Assembly (NCBI GenBank): GCA_963555705.1
Contig: OY743169.1
Coordinates: forward strand, 441,501-505,500
Direction of reading: 5' to 3'
From: Ligustrum vulgare
Taxonomy: Eukaryota; Streptophyta; Magnoliopsida; Lamiales; Oleaceae
DNA length: 64,000 nucleotides
Position numbers and translations under genes: made by a program. Of this stretch, positions 45,525-55,628 are shown piece after piece (the first letter of the stretch is position 1; the number at the start of each line of letters is the position of its first letter). The notes below the pieces were generated by a model. It was not told where the DNA came from, did not search any database, and saw only the letters and a program-made list of their open reading frames with translations.

Positions 45525-48023
45525 TCATGGAGGCTTGAATGATCCTCTTGAGCCCCTGCACAGCTTGCAATTTCCTGCCTTGCATATCTCTATTCGTTTT
45601 CTCACTCTCTTGAATCCCAAAGCCTCACTTTTAGCCAATTGTTGAGGGATGTTAGGCTTTTCTTCCTTTTTGTCCCTCCATCCATCTTTAGCCTTTATAA
45701 ACTCATGTTTTGTGCTTAGATCCTCCTCGAACTTAATCCCTTGCTTCTCATTTTCTTCTGGTTTCTGAATTACTCCTTCCACTTTGAAGCAACTTTCCTT
45801 TAGATATTCGAGATCCTGTCTTGGCTTGATGCTGAAACTGACTTGTTCATGCTCGACTCGAAAAATGATTTCCCCTTTTTCGATGTCTATGAGAGCTCGC
45901 CCTGTAGCAAGAAATGGTCTTCCAAATATCAGGGGCATCTGAGAGTCCTCCTCCATATCAAGGATCACAAAGTCAACTGGAAAGAAGAACTTGTCCACTT
46001 TCACAATCACGTTCTCCACTATCCCATATGGATACTGTATAGACCTGTTAGCAAGCTTTAGTGTGATATTTGTTGGTTTAGGCTCTCCCAAACCAAGTTT
46101 CCTGTATACAGACAAAGGCATTAGGTTAACACTGGCCCCTAGATCACACAATACATTATCAAAAGTGAAATTACCAATAGTGCAAGGGATAGAGAAACTC
46201 CCTGGATCGGTCAATTTTTGTGGTAATTTCTTTTGAAGTATGGCGCTGCACTCCTCACTCAGTGCTACTGTCTCAAAATCAACCAACTTCCTTTTATTTG
46301 ACAGCATCTCCTTCATAAACTTTAAGTAGAGGGGCATTTGGGCCAATGCTTCAGCAAAAGGAATATTAATGTGCAGTTTCTTGAATATTTCCAAAAATTT
46401 TCCAAACTGCTGCTCCAACTTATGCTTTATCAATCGTTGTGGATAAGGAACTGGGGGCACATAAGCTTTGACTGGTGGTCGAACTCGAACTTCTTCTTCG
46501 ACTTTTTCATGAACTTCAGGAGTCGATCTCTGTTCTTTCTCGCTTTCCTGTTCTTCCACCACATCTTCCTTTTTGCTCTTTTGCTTTTCATATTCCCCTA
46601 CAGTTACTTCAGATAGCTGAACCCCGCTCCTCGTTGATATTGCATTAACATGCTCACGAGAGTTCATTTCAGTCTTGCTTGGTAACTGTCCAGGCTGTCT
46701 TGTTGAACTGCTTGCTGCCAGCTCTCCCATTTGTCTCTTCAAATTCTTTATTTCAACAGCTTGATTCATAATCTCACCAGTCTGACTCTTGACCAGTTGA
46801 ATTAACTCTTCTATGTTCTCGGATATGTTTTTCTGAGATTGTTGCTGTTGCTGTTGCTGAAATCCAGGTGGATGCTGAACATTTTGATTTTTAGACCAGG
46901 AGAAGTTAGGGTGGTTCTTCCATTCTGGGTTGTAGGTTTGTGAATAAGGACCACCCTGTTGCCTGTTGCCCATGAAGTTGACTTGTTCTGGATTTGATTG
47001 ACTCTGTTGCATGGGACAGAAATTTACAGTGTGATTTTCAAAACAAAGATCACATAGCGCTGTTTGAACTGAGTTGACTGTCTGCACACCCATTCTGTCA
47101 ATTTTCTTCGTCAACGCATCCAATTTAGAATTTAATGATGTAATCTCATTAACAGCAATTACTCCCCCAGACTTAGGTGTAGCTCTATCCGAGTACCACT
47201 GATAACTATTCGTAGCCATCTTCTCAAAGATCTCAGATGCTTCTTCATAAGTCATATCCATTACTGATCCTCCAGCTGCTGAGTCGGCGTACCTCTTGTT
47301 TTCATTTGTCAGCCCATTGTAGAATGTCTGAACTAGTATCCAATCAGCGATTCCATGTGTAGGACACTGTCTGATGAGCTCGTTGAACCTTTCCCAAGCC
47401 TCAAAAATTGATTCCCCAGGCTGTTGACTAAATGATAAAATCTCACGCCTTAGCTTTGACATGCGGCCAGGTGGGAAAAATTTATCTACAAATTTCTGAC
47501 TCATGATTTCGAAAGTGGTGATTGTATGTAGGGGCAAAGAATAAAACCAGGCTTTTGCTTTGTCCGCCAAAGAAAATGAGAATAGCTTTAATTTCACGGC
47601 ATCCTCTGAGACTCCATTCATGCGTTGCATATCACATAGTTCCAAAAATGTCCTAAGGTGCACATGAGGATCCTCAGATGGCAGTCCATGAAAAACACAC
47701 GAATTTTGGATCAAGGATATCAAGGAAGTCTTGATCTCAAAATTATTGGCTCGGATTTCCGGAGGTACAATGCAGGTTCCAATGTTCCCCACAGGAGGAA
47801 CCATGTAATCTCGCAAAACGCGCCTTCCATGATTTTGTTGCTGTCCATTCACAGCTGCTGGCAGATTTTGTTGATTTCCCTGATTATTCTGAATTATGTC
47901 ATCTGCCATGGCTAAGTCTTTTTGTTGATTCGCTTCCAACTGTTGTCTACGCCTCTGTCGAAAGGTGCGTTCAATTTCTATATCAAAAGGAAGCAAATCA
48001 AACGACTTAGTCCTTCTTAACAT
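45525..48023 (-). CDS. Gag-protease polyprotein of the TR-GAG element, 832 residues
   Basis: This is the only long intact transposon ORF here. Residues about 110-240 form the capsid-like Gag core (DAVKLKLFSFSLADKAKAWF, ILSFSQQPGESIFEAWERFN). A zinc knuckle CDLCFENHTVNFC (CX2CX3HX4C) is near 323-335. A Gln-rich stretch (QQQQQQQS) is near 390. A Lys/Glu-rich linker precedes an aspartic protease with active site CDLGASVNLMPLSVY near 626 and the flap region PLIFGRPFLATGRALIDI. The C-terminus has a small Cys cluster (CKAGNCKLCRG). It would form particles and process Gag. No Pol follows, so reverse transcription and integration need a helper in trans. The start is the first ATG after the PBS, 141 bases from the LTR. 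Close to Athila Gag (compare 17060-18950). Confidence 0.96.
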   Translation of the reverse strand: MLRRTKSFDLLPFDIEIERTFRQRRRQQLEANQQKDLAMADDIIQNNQGNQQNLPAAVNGQQQNHGRRVLRDYMVPPVGNIGTCIVPPEIRANNFEIKTSLISLIQNSCVFHGLPSEDPHVHLRTFLELCDMQRMNGVSEDAVKLKLFSFSLADKAKAWFYSLPLHTITTFEIMSQKFVDKFFPPGRMSKLRREILSFSQQPGESIFEAWERFNELIRQCPTHGIADWILVQTFYNGLTNENKRYADSAAGGSVMDMTYEEASEIFEKMATNSYQWYSDRATPKSGGVIAVNEITSLNSKLDALTKKIDRMGVQTVNSVQTALCDLCFENHTVNFCPMQQSQSNPEQVNFMGNRQQGGPYSQTYNPEWKNHPNFSWSKNQNVQHPPGFQQQQQQQSQKNISENIEELIQLVKSQTGEIMNQAVEIKNLKRQMGELAASSSTRQPGQLPSKTEMNSREHVNAISTRSGVQLSEVTVGEYEKQKSKKEDVVEEQESEKEQRSTPEVHEKVEEEVRVRPPVKAYVPPVPYPQRLIKHKLEQQFGKFLEIFKKLHINIPFAEALAQMPLYLKFMKEMLSNKRKLVDFETVALSEECSAILQKKLPQKLTDPGSFSIPCTIGNFTFDNVLCDLGASVNLMPLSVYRKLGLGEPKPTNITLKLANRSIQYPYGIVENVIVKVDKFFFPVDFVILDMEEDSQMPLIFGRPFLATGRALIDIEKGEIIFRVEHEQVSFSIKPRQDLEYLKESCFKVEGVIQKPEENEKQGIKFEEDLSTKHEFIKAKDGWRDKKEEKPNIPQQLAKSEALGFKRVRKRIEICKAGNCKLCRGSRGSFKPP

Positions 48024-48139
48024 AAATTAAATAAAACAAAAACTGAAAACAAAAACTGAAAATAAAGATAAAAATAAAAATAAGCAAAATAAAGTTCAAA
48101 GTAAAATAAGAACTAATGGGTATCGATATTAATTAACAG

Positions 48140-48157
48140 TCCCCGGCAACGGCGCCA
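48140..48157 (-). other. Primer binding site of the TR-GAG element, tRNA-Asp
   Basis: The plus strand reads TCCCCGGCAACGGCGCCA, identical to the 3' end of plant cytosolic tRNA-Asp with CCA. It lies six bases from the LTR at 48164. A perfect 18-base match supports recent activity. Confidence 0.95.
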
Positions 48158-48163
48158 AAAACT

Positions 48164-49665
48164 TGTTGTGCATTTGAGATCGCAAGTGTACGATATCGCA
48201 ATCAAGTAATAAAGTGGACCTTAGAGTCCGGATTATCGTCCCACGAGGACTGCTATTAAGTACCGAAATATGTTAGTTCCTAACTCTATTTGAACGGACG
48301 AATTTGTTTTTGAGATTGTTAATTACAACTAAAGATTTAAACTAAAGGAATAAAATTGTGAAATTGCTTTTGTGTTTAAATACGATTGTAAAGTAGTTGG
48401 GAATCCCGATTTCACCTAGCCAATTATATTAACTCCAATTCCAGATTTTATTTTCTAAATATGCATTCGGTCGAATTCACTAATGTATATTGAAATTCCT
48501 CTCTCGAGTTTAAATCAATTCTACCTAAATAAGTCAACCATGTATCTCTACAGAGGGTCCGAATATTCCTTATCTAGATGCATAACACGCAAGAATTCAC
48601 ACACGACCGCAATAATTACAAGAGTATATCTCTATCTCTCGTTCAATTACCGGATTTATTACCACGTTCTAAATTATTAACTCACCTCTCGGATTATGGA
48701 AATAACTCAATAAATCATGAATTGGTGATCAAGCAATTCAAGCATTAAGAACAATAATAAATCAATACATGCAACGAATTACTAAAATAAAGGAATTTGG
48801 AATTAAAATAATTAACTAGGCTACATCGTTCATCCCAACGTTATATTTAGTTACACATCATGATTAAAAAGCATAAACAATAAAGTAAAACGTTCATTGA
48901 AAATAATAAGAAGAAAGGAAAGCATGCACCAAGTCTCAATTCTTCAATTATCTTCAATTCACGCCCCTTTGCGATGCTTAATTCCCCAAGAATTTGATGT
49001 AAAATCTCTGTTGTGGCTCGTTCTATGGAGAGGCAAAGGTCTAGATCTCGTGCCTCTTATGTTGTATATATAGGTTTTGGAGAAAACCTAGATTAAAACA
49101 AGAAAAGTCTGATAAAAATCGCGAGAAAAAGCCCACAGTCGGCCCAGCCGGAAAGCCACGCGATCGCGTGGCTTCAACCCTAGCGATCGCGTGCTTGACC
49201 CTAAAACTCTCGGGTTACAATTTTGCGTCTTCTCGCGATCGCTTGGTGTATGAACAGCGATCGCGACTTCATCATTCTTCCGGCTGTGCAAGTTAGTCCC
49301 TGACTTTTAATTGCACCTTCAGTCCTCAACTTTCAATTGTTGCACTTTAGTCTCCAAACTTTATCTTCTTCTCGGTTTGACCATTAAAGCTCTTAATTCA
49401 TTCAATTAGGTCCTCCAACCTCTGATTTAGTCACTTTGGCACCAAGCATGTTTCCCGGTTGTTGTCACAAACTCCTCACTTGTCCAATTTAGCTCCAATT
49501 AACATCCAATCGTGTCATTTTTCCATTAATTGCTTCATTCTTCTTCATTTGGGACATTTTCTGAAAGGTAAACAAATAAACATAAATTAAATAGCAAATA
49601 TTCCCAAACGACAATAATTAATCCTAATTTAGACATACAAATAAGTGTATAAAATACACTTATCA
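48164..49665 (-). repeat. 5' LTR of the TR-GAG element, 1502 bp
   Basis: Equal in length to 41042-42543, with one visible base difference (48576). TATA box TATATATA at 49065-49072. The GCGATCGC cluster is at 49153-49264, just upstream of the TATA box in the sense of transcription. As the 5' LTR it holds the element's active promoter. Confidence 0.97.
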
Positions 49666-49670
49666 GTGTT

Positions 49671-50320
49671 TATGGTCCCAGAGTGGTGTTGGGTTTCTAT
49701 TTATACAGTATATTATTGTGAATACATAATCATTCCAATATTTCAATGGAATCCCTACTAAACTTTAAGGCTTTTGTCACATTTAATACGTGTTGATGTT
49801 TTCCTCTCAACTACAACATTCTATTGTGGGGTTTCTACACAAGTTCTTTAGTGAATGGTTCCCTTTTGTAAATAAAGTTGTTTCATATCAAATTCCTCTC
49901 CATTATCTAAACTAGTTATTTTGATCATGGTTTCAAATTGAGCTAGCATTTTAATTTAAGCCCATACAACCAAGTACATCTATTGAAATCATCTACAATA
50001 CTCAAGAAATAATGAAATCCATTATAACCTATCTCGTTACATGGTCTCCAAAGATCACAATGTTTAAGATCAAAACACTTTTCCAATCTATGTTGACTAG
50101 TAGGGAAAGGCAATTTCTGTAATTTTGCTACAAGGCAAATAAGACATGAATGTTTGGAGGTATGATCTAGTAAATCAAGTTTGGGATAAGTAGAATGTCC
50201 TAACATATAGTGCCAGAGATTGAAATCTTCGGCTTTATTGAAAATAGTAGAAGCTGATATGGGATTTTTGTGAGCTAGACATGCTAATTTTGTGGCCAAT
50301 GCTAGATAGATACTTCATTT
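49671..50320 (-). pseudogene. Copia integrase N-terminal region (element A)
   Basis: The minus strand reads NLWHYMLGHSTYPKLDLL (His of the zinc-binding GAG-pre-integrase region), HSCLICLVAKLQKLPFP and LSIVDDFNRCTWLYGLK (first catalytic Asp). It is interrupted at 49671 by the TR-GAG insertion and resumes at 41036. Ty1/copia integrase, inactive. Confidence 0.9.
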
Positions 50321-51330
50321 TATAACATGTGATGCAAACTTTGCTTTACTTCACCCATTCCAGTCTTTTTTAAGTCAAAGGGTCTTGTACACAACATAGA
50401 TCATAGATAAAAATGAGAAGCAATATGATTTATGCAAATTTTCTAACTGATATAAGATTGAAAGAAAAAGAGGGCACACAAAGTACATTATCTAAAATCA
50501 AAGATTCTAAAAATTTTACAACCCCTATGTGTGTGACATGAACAAACTTATCATTTGGGGTGTTGCAGAATTAGAAATTTATGCTTTTATTATAGTACAT
50601 AAGGAGTTGAACAGATCATATGATTTGATGCCCATGTACCCAATATCCAAGGAATATTGGAGAGATCGATTATATTTGTGCAACAAATTGAAATGCAGAG
50701 ATATACCAAAAATCTTGAGAATGTTACCATCATTATAGAGAGGTTGAACTATAGTTTGAACGTGATCTGTACAGTGAAAGAAGGTCCGAGGGATTTGTAG
50801 TTTGAGTAATGCCATAAGTCGAGCATATTGCTCCAGATTTAAATGCATTTGAGCTTTGTTACTAACCTACTCTTGGCTAGAAGGCACAAGTGCAGTAGTT
50901 TGATTAGAAAAAGACCTTAAAAACTTGTTCCCCTCATCTAATTTGTAGTTTGATGAATGCCCATGTTGTTTGAAACACTTGTCTATTACATGAGCAGACA
51001 TTTGGCAGTGAGGGCATGTTTGCTTGTTTGGATTGACCTTCAAATAACTCTCAAGAGAATGTCTTGCCATATTATAGTAATTGCAATAATACTTATTCTT
51101 TCTTTGAACATGTGTTCTTTCCTCCATCTTTGATTCTTTTGCCAAGAGTGCAATAGATTCATTAACATTTTGATCAAAGGTTATCTTTTTTCTTTTCTCT
51201 TCTTGATGCATGATAGAATAGATCTCATTCAGACCAAGAAAAGGCTTAATCAATAAGACTTTTGCCTTAAGCCCTTTGTATGAATCATTTAAACCATTAG
51301 AAATTTCATCATCCATGGCCTTTGTTGATT
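50321..51330 (-). pseudogene. Copia gag C-terminal part and protease region (element A)
   Basis: The 149-codon frame 51316-50867 reads DEISNGLNDSYKGLKAKVLL, IYSIMHQEEKRKKITF and CPHCQMSAHVIDKCFKQHGH, the end of copia Gag with its CX2CX4HX4C zinc knuckle (CPHCQMSAHVIDKC). From 50860 to 50321 is decayed protease-type sequence with stops. The Gag N-terminus is missing: the element is cut at 51334 by an Athila-like LTR start. Confidence 0.85.
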
Positions 51331-51879
51331 ATCTGATAAGTGCATTTTGCGCACTTATTTAGCTTTTAAAACTAATCAATTGATCCATCATTCTATAGTA
51401 TTTCTACTTAATTTAATGTGTTTTGTGTTTATTTCAATTATCGACCCAAATTCGAGAATGAAAGAAGATGAATCAAGACCAATAAAATGCAATGTGAACT
51501 AAATTATACGTGTAAGTAGATTGCAAAGAATCGAGAATCAATCCAGAGCTAAATTGAAGAAAGTCAGGGGCTTAAGGACTAAATCGCACCAATCAAATTC
51601 GTGAAAATAAAGATGGAGGGCCAAAGTGAAGGGAAGAAAAAAAAATCCCCAAACGATCACGCCAGCACCTGGCTAAAGCCAAGTGATAGTCTAGGGATAT
51701 TTTATATAAGCAGAACATAAAATAATTAGCTAAGCGACCTCTTGGGAAAATATTTGCCAAGATCTTATATCCTTGTTAAAATCGATTTTTAAGATATTTA
51801 AAGGCTTGAACTAGTACCTAACCTAATATAAATATGTGAGACATGAGATTCAGAGACCAATCAAGCGTTATCAAGAGGC

Positions 51880-52170
51880 AAACTTTGGGACTTGTTCGAC
51901 AAGGTTTTGTGTGATCCTGGGGCTAGCATAAATTTGATGCCTCTATCCGTATATAAAAAGCTGAGATTGGGTGAACCAAAGCAAAATAATATCAGGCTGT
52001 AGTTAGCTAATCGATCTACTTGCTCTCCATATGGAGTTGTGTAGGATGTACTGGTTATGGTTGATAAGTTCATCTTTCCTACTAACTTCATAATTTTGGA
52101 CTTGGAGGAGGAAGAAAATATTTCATTGAAACTTGGTCGACCATTTTCAGCCACTGCATAAGAAATGATC
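51880..52170 (+). pseudogene. Athila-like aspartic protease fragment
   Basis: The plus strand reads FDKVLCDPGASINLMPLSVY then KKLRLGEPK, and after a stop LANRSTCSPYGVV, VDKFIFPTNFIILDLEEEEN. It aligns residue by residue with the protease of the intact ORF at 45525-48023 (CDLGASVNLMPLSVYRKLGL). The active-site Leu has become Pro (DPGAS), and stops are present. Confidence 0.9.
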
Positions 52171-52889
52171 GATGTGGGAAAAGGACAGGTAGTGCTTCGG
52201 ACTGAAAAATGAGGAGCTAACTTTCACAATGATGCAATTGAATGCCCATGATTCACAACTTGAAAATTGCTCCAGAATTGATGTGGATCAGACAGTAAGT
52301 TATTGGGAGCATTTTGAGTACAGGGGGCCAGAGATGATGATAGGGCTCAACATCATATTCCAGGCCTCCCTGATGATTCTAGCCAAAAAGCCTAGCTTTA
52401 AACTATAAATGAAATGTTTATTGCAAGGCAACCCAATTTCTCAAACCATTTTGCTTAGTTTGTTTTATTTATTGCTTTTGATTAACCTGGGTGCTTAACA
52501 TTGCATTTTTGCCTATTAGCATACTTAGGATGGATACAATTCCATGTTATGTGTTTTAAGTTTTGTTTATGGTCTAATCTTGCATATTATGCATGCATGG
52601 ACATGTTTTCTATCTTAAGTTTTACTTGTGCTTTTACTGTGTATGTTTTTGCTTTAGTAGTAATTTTAGTTTTCATTACATTTTTGCTTGTTTTTATAGT
52701 TCATCATCACAACCATCAACATGACACGTTAGCTTAGGACATGAACATGGTGTATTGAAGTTGGTTGCATTCATAAAAAGGAATTTAGGCGTAAAAAATG
52801 AAGTAGAAAGAACACAGGCTAAAACTGGGCATTCTGCCCAGATTAAGTTTGTGCGGCTGCGCAGGCATTCAAGCACGCTACCGCGTGCC

Positions 52890-52918
52890 TATAATCTGGG
52901 CAAAATGCCCAGATTATA
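52890..52918. repeat. Perfect 12-bp hairpin in Athila-like remnant
   Basis: TATAATCTGGGC and GCCCAGATTATA are separated by AAAAT. A weaker relative, CTGGGCA-TAC-TGCCCAG, is at 57007-57023 in another remnant of the same type. Just upstream is a second inverted motif, GGCACGC-type (GCACGCTACCGCGTGC, 52873-52888). Confidence 0.9.
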
Positions 52919-53504
52919 CAGGAATGCGGGTTTTCACATATTTATAACTTCAACTTGTTTTCTCTCCCCCAAATCACCTTTAAATGTATTCCCAATCATT
53001 CCCCAACATTTATACATCACATTGGGTCAAATTCATCCTTGTTAGTACTTGCTAATCACATCAAAGGTATGAATTTTCCTATAACTTTTCGATTTTATCA
53101 AATTATTGGTGTTCTTCATGTTTTATGTAAAATTTGGAATTAACTATGATTGGTGCTGAGACTAGGATAGAACTAGGATTATTGAATTGTGATCATATAG
53201 GTAAAAAAATTGGCTTGATTCATGTATCCCGATCCTCCAACTTCCAATTGTAATATTTTGGTCCCTATACTTTTGATTTCTTCTCATTTCTTTTTTGTTC
53301 TCCTCAATTGGCTCCTTTCACTTCTTTATTCCTACAATTTAGCTCCAATAATCATCTAATTCTTCAGTGTTTACTTCATTTGCATCATTTCTTCAACTTT
53401 GGGTTATTTTCTAGAATATAAACAAATAAGAAACAAATGAGTAGCGAAACAAACATAAAATCCTACTTTTAACACATAAATAAGTGTATAAAATATACTT
53501 ATCG

Positions 53505-54060
53505 AAAGGTCTAGTGTTAGTGGCATAACAAAGGAAGCCAAACACCTTTAGATTATGATATGTAGGTAGTTTGTTGTGTAGGTTGTGAAATGGTGTTTTC
53601 CAATCAAGGAGTTTGGTAGGCAATCTGATATTAATATAGGTAGTCATTAATATAGACTCTCCCCCAAAAGAATTTAGGTAGGTTGGCTTGAAACATAAGA
53701 GCTCTTGCAACTTGCACGAGGTGTCTATGTTTCCTTTCCACAACACCATTTTGTTGAGGTGTGTAGACACAAGTTCTTTGGTGTACTATACCTCTGCGAA
53801 CAAGGAGTTTTTGAAATTTCAGGTTGACAAATTCAATAAATTTATCAGTTCTGATGAACTTAATGTCCTTGTGAAACTGTGTTCTAAGAAATTGATGGAA
53901 TGCCTTAAAAGTCTCTCGAACTTGTGTCTTGTGTTTGAGAAGAAAGGTCCAAATTCCTGTACTGAAATAATCAACAATGGTCAAAAAGAAGTGTGCACCT
54001 GATATGGAAGCCCTTTTATAAGGCCCCCAAAGATCGGCATGAATCAATTCTCCAACCTAG
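53505..54060 (-). pseudogene. Copia integrase (element B)
   Basis: The minus strand reads MIHADLWGPYKRASISGAHF, FLTIVDYFSTGIWTFLLKHK, FIRTDKFIEFVNLKFQKLLV and TPQQNGVVERKHRHLVQVAR, then NLKVFGFLCYATNTRPF. The D,D,E pattern is present as VDYF, RTDK and VVERKH. A frameshift at about 53650 and degraded flanks make it inactive. It stops at the Athila-like remnant. Confidence 0.92.
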
Positions 54061-55333
54061 TTTGTATCCTACTTTTTGTGAAAGGTATTCTAGGTTGTTT
54101 AGAGATAGCACAAATATCACAATATGGAAGGAATTCATTATCAAACGCATTCAAAACATCTAAATGTTGCATAGTATATTCAGACACGTGACCAAGTCTT
54201 TTTTTCCATAGAATCAGGGATTTGTCTGTGTAACATTAGAAGATACTAGAAAATTATTACATTGAGGAGAAACAAAATTACAAATGGAAGATCTGGATTT
54301 ATTTAGAGTTGATTTAGAAAAGGATGTCTGATCCAGAATGTAAAGATTTCAAACTAGTCTACTAACTGCCATGATTTCTTCAGTCTGGTGGTCCTATAAG
54401 AGACGGTGATCATAAAAAAATGTAAGTTTCATCCTTGAAGTTTTAGCTAATTTGATGACAGAAAGCAGATTGAATTTGAATGTTGGAATATGTAAGATAT
54501 CTTTCAATGTAATGGTAGAATAGATATGAATATCACCAATGTTTTTGACAAAATTAATGGATCCAACAGGAAGATATATTGGAATAATAGTGGTGCATTG
54601 TTTTGGTTGTTTAAAGATGTATATCTCCCTCTGCCTTTCAACCCTTCATATCATGGCATACGCCTTGTTCACAGCAGGTAGGGGTTCTATAAAAAATCTA
54701 ATTTCTAATATGTTCATATTCCTTATTTAACCCCATGACGAATTTCATCAATCTATTGAATGAAGTCATATTTGAGATTGCTTGCTTAACCACAAGCACA
54801 TTCAGGTAATGGCATCAAATATTTCAATTCATCCCACTGACCTTTTAATTTTATGTAATACTGAGATATTGATTGTATTCCTTGGGTAATAGAACAAATC
54901 TCCCTTTGTATATGGTACAATTGTGGACCATTGCACCCCATCTCTCTTCTAATTCATTCCAGAGTTACTTAGCAGATGTAGTATAAAGAAAATGCATCAA
55001 CTATTTCTTTTGAAATGGAATTTCAAATCCACGTAGTTATCATAAGTTAACTCTTTTCCATTTTGCAAATTGTGGTGACTCTTTAGCTGGAATTTTGATT
55101 GTTCCATCAATAAAACCTTCTTTTTTGCACCAAGAGCAATCCTAACTGATCTACTCCATGCTAAAAAATTCTTCACCATGAGAGGCACAATGACAAGTGA
55201 CATACCAAGTTAATGAAAATTACCTAATTACAGAGGATCTCCTTCATCAACTTCGCAATGTCCTCCATTAGTTTGATCTTCATTTCTCTGGGAATCACAA
55301 TCCACTTCCAAAATCTCAGCCATCAGAAATCAA
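54061..55333 (-). pseudogene. Copia gag and protease region (element B)
   Basis: Gag starts near 55330 (MAEILEVDCDSQRNEDQT), then stop codons, and at 55203-54997 NFLAWSRSVRIALGAKKKVL, the conserved N-terminal copia Gag motif. Later pieces (RLMKFVMGLNKEYEHIRN at about 54730) continue it with many stops. From about 54500 to 54061 is decayed protease and pre-integrase sequence. It is a different copy from element A, since Gag and integrase segments occur in both. Confidence 0.8.
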
Positions 55334-55406
55334 ATTCGAAAATTATTCAGATATTCTTAAGCATTAATGATTAGTATACATTAGATCTTGATTTTAAGAT
55401 CTTTTC

Positions 55407-55628
55407 GCTTTGATAACATGAAGAATCAATGATCGAAGGAAAAAATCTTATTTTATTGAATTGACTTTTAAAAGAAAGTGAAGTCATAATGTAGTATTTA
55501 TGCATTGGAAAGAAAACAAACATAACAGAGAAACTATACCCACCATCCAAGTGAATAGTGAATTATCAAACATATACAAGTAAGGACGGAAAGAATAATT
55601 GCATGAGAGGTCCTGAGGAATGTAAAAT
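55407..55628 (-). repeat. Copia element B primer site and short 5' LTR
   Basis: The plus strand GCTTTGATAACA (55407-55418) is a two-mismatch form of the initiator Met tRNA end GCTCTGATACCA. About 210 bp to the right lies between it and the next LTR edge at 55629, and is probably what remains of the copia LTR. Confidence 0.55.

Larger units (their letters stand above)
41042..49665 (-). mobile_element. Young, structurally complete TR-GAG-type non-autonomous retrotransposon
   Basis: An 8624-bp element has two 1502-bp LTRs (41042-42543 and 48164-49665), a perfect target duplication GTGTT (41037-41041 and 49666-49670), a perfect tRNA-Asp PBS, a PPT and one intact Gag-protease ORF. There is no RT, RNase H or integrase. 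By eye the LTRs differ at one base (41454 A, 48576 G), implying very recent insertion. At a commonly used rate of 1.3e-8 per site per year it would be of the order of 25,000 years, which is only indicative. The PBS, gag and protease are Athila-like, so an Athila helper is inferred. It disrupts a copia integrase. Confidence 0.96.
51334..53504 (+). mobile_element. Rearranged Athila-like (TR-GAG type) remnant
   Basis: It starts on plus as an LTR (TGATAAGTGCATTTTGCGCA, then CTTATTTAG) with a TATA-like site near 51827, passes into plus-strand protease (51880-52170) and 3' untranslated DNA (to about 53100) homologous to 44880-45010 in reverse. It ends with a minus-strand LTR start (about 53215-53504, TATACTTATCG at the edge). 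Two LTR starts therefore face outward. Flanks TTATC and AAAGG do not match, so this is a composite of two copies or an inversion, not a single insertion. Confidence 0.6.

Noticed and set aside
45843..46616. Plus-strand frames of 72-92 codons
   Set aside because: Antisense shadows of the intact Gag-protease ORF.
51334..53504. A DNA transposon with TGATAAGTG/CACTTATCA-type inverted ends
   Set aside because: The ends are LTR starts of the Athila-like group, the interior is protease, and there is no target duplication.
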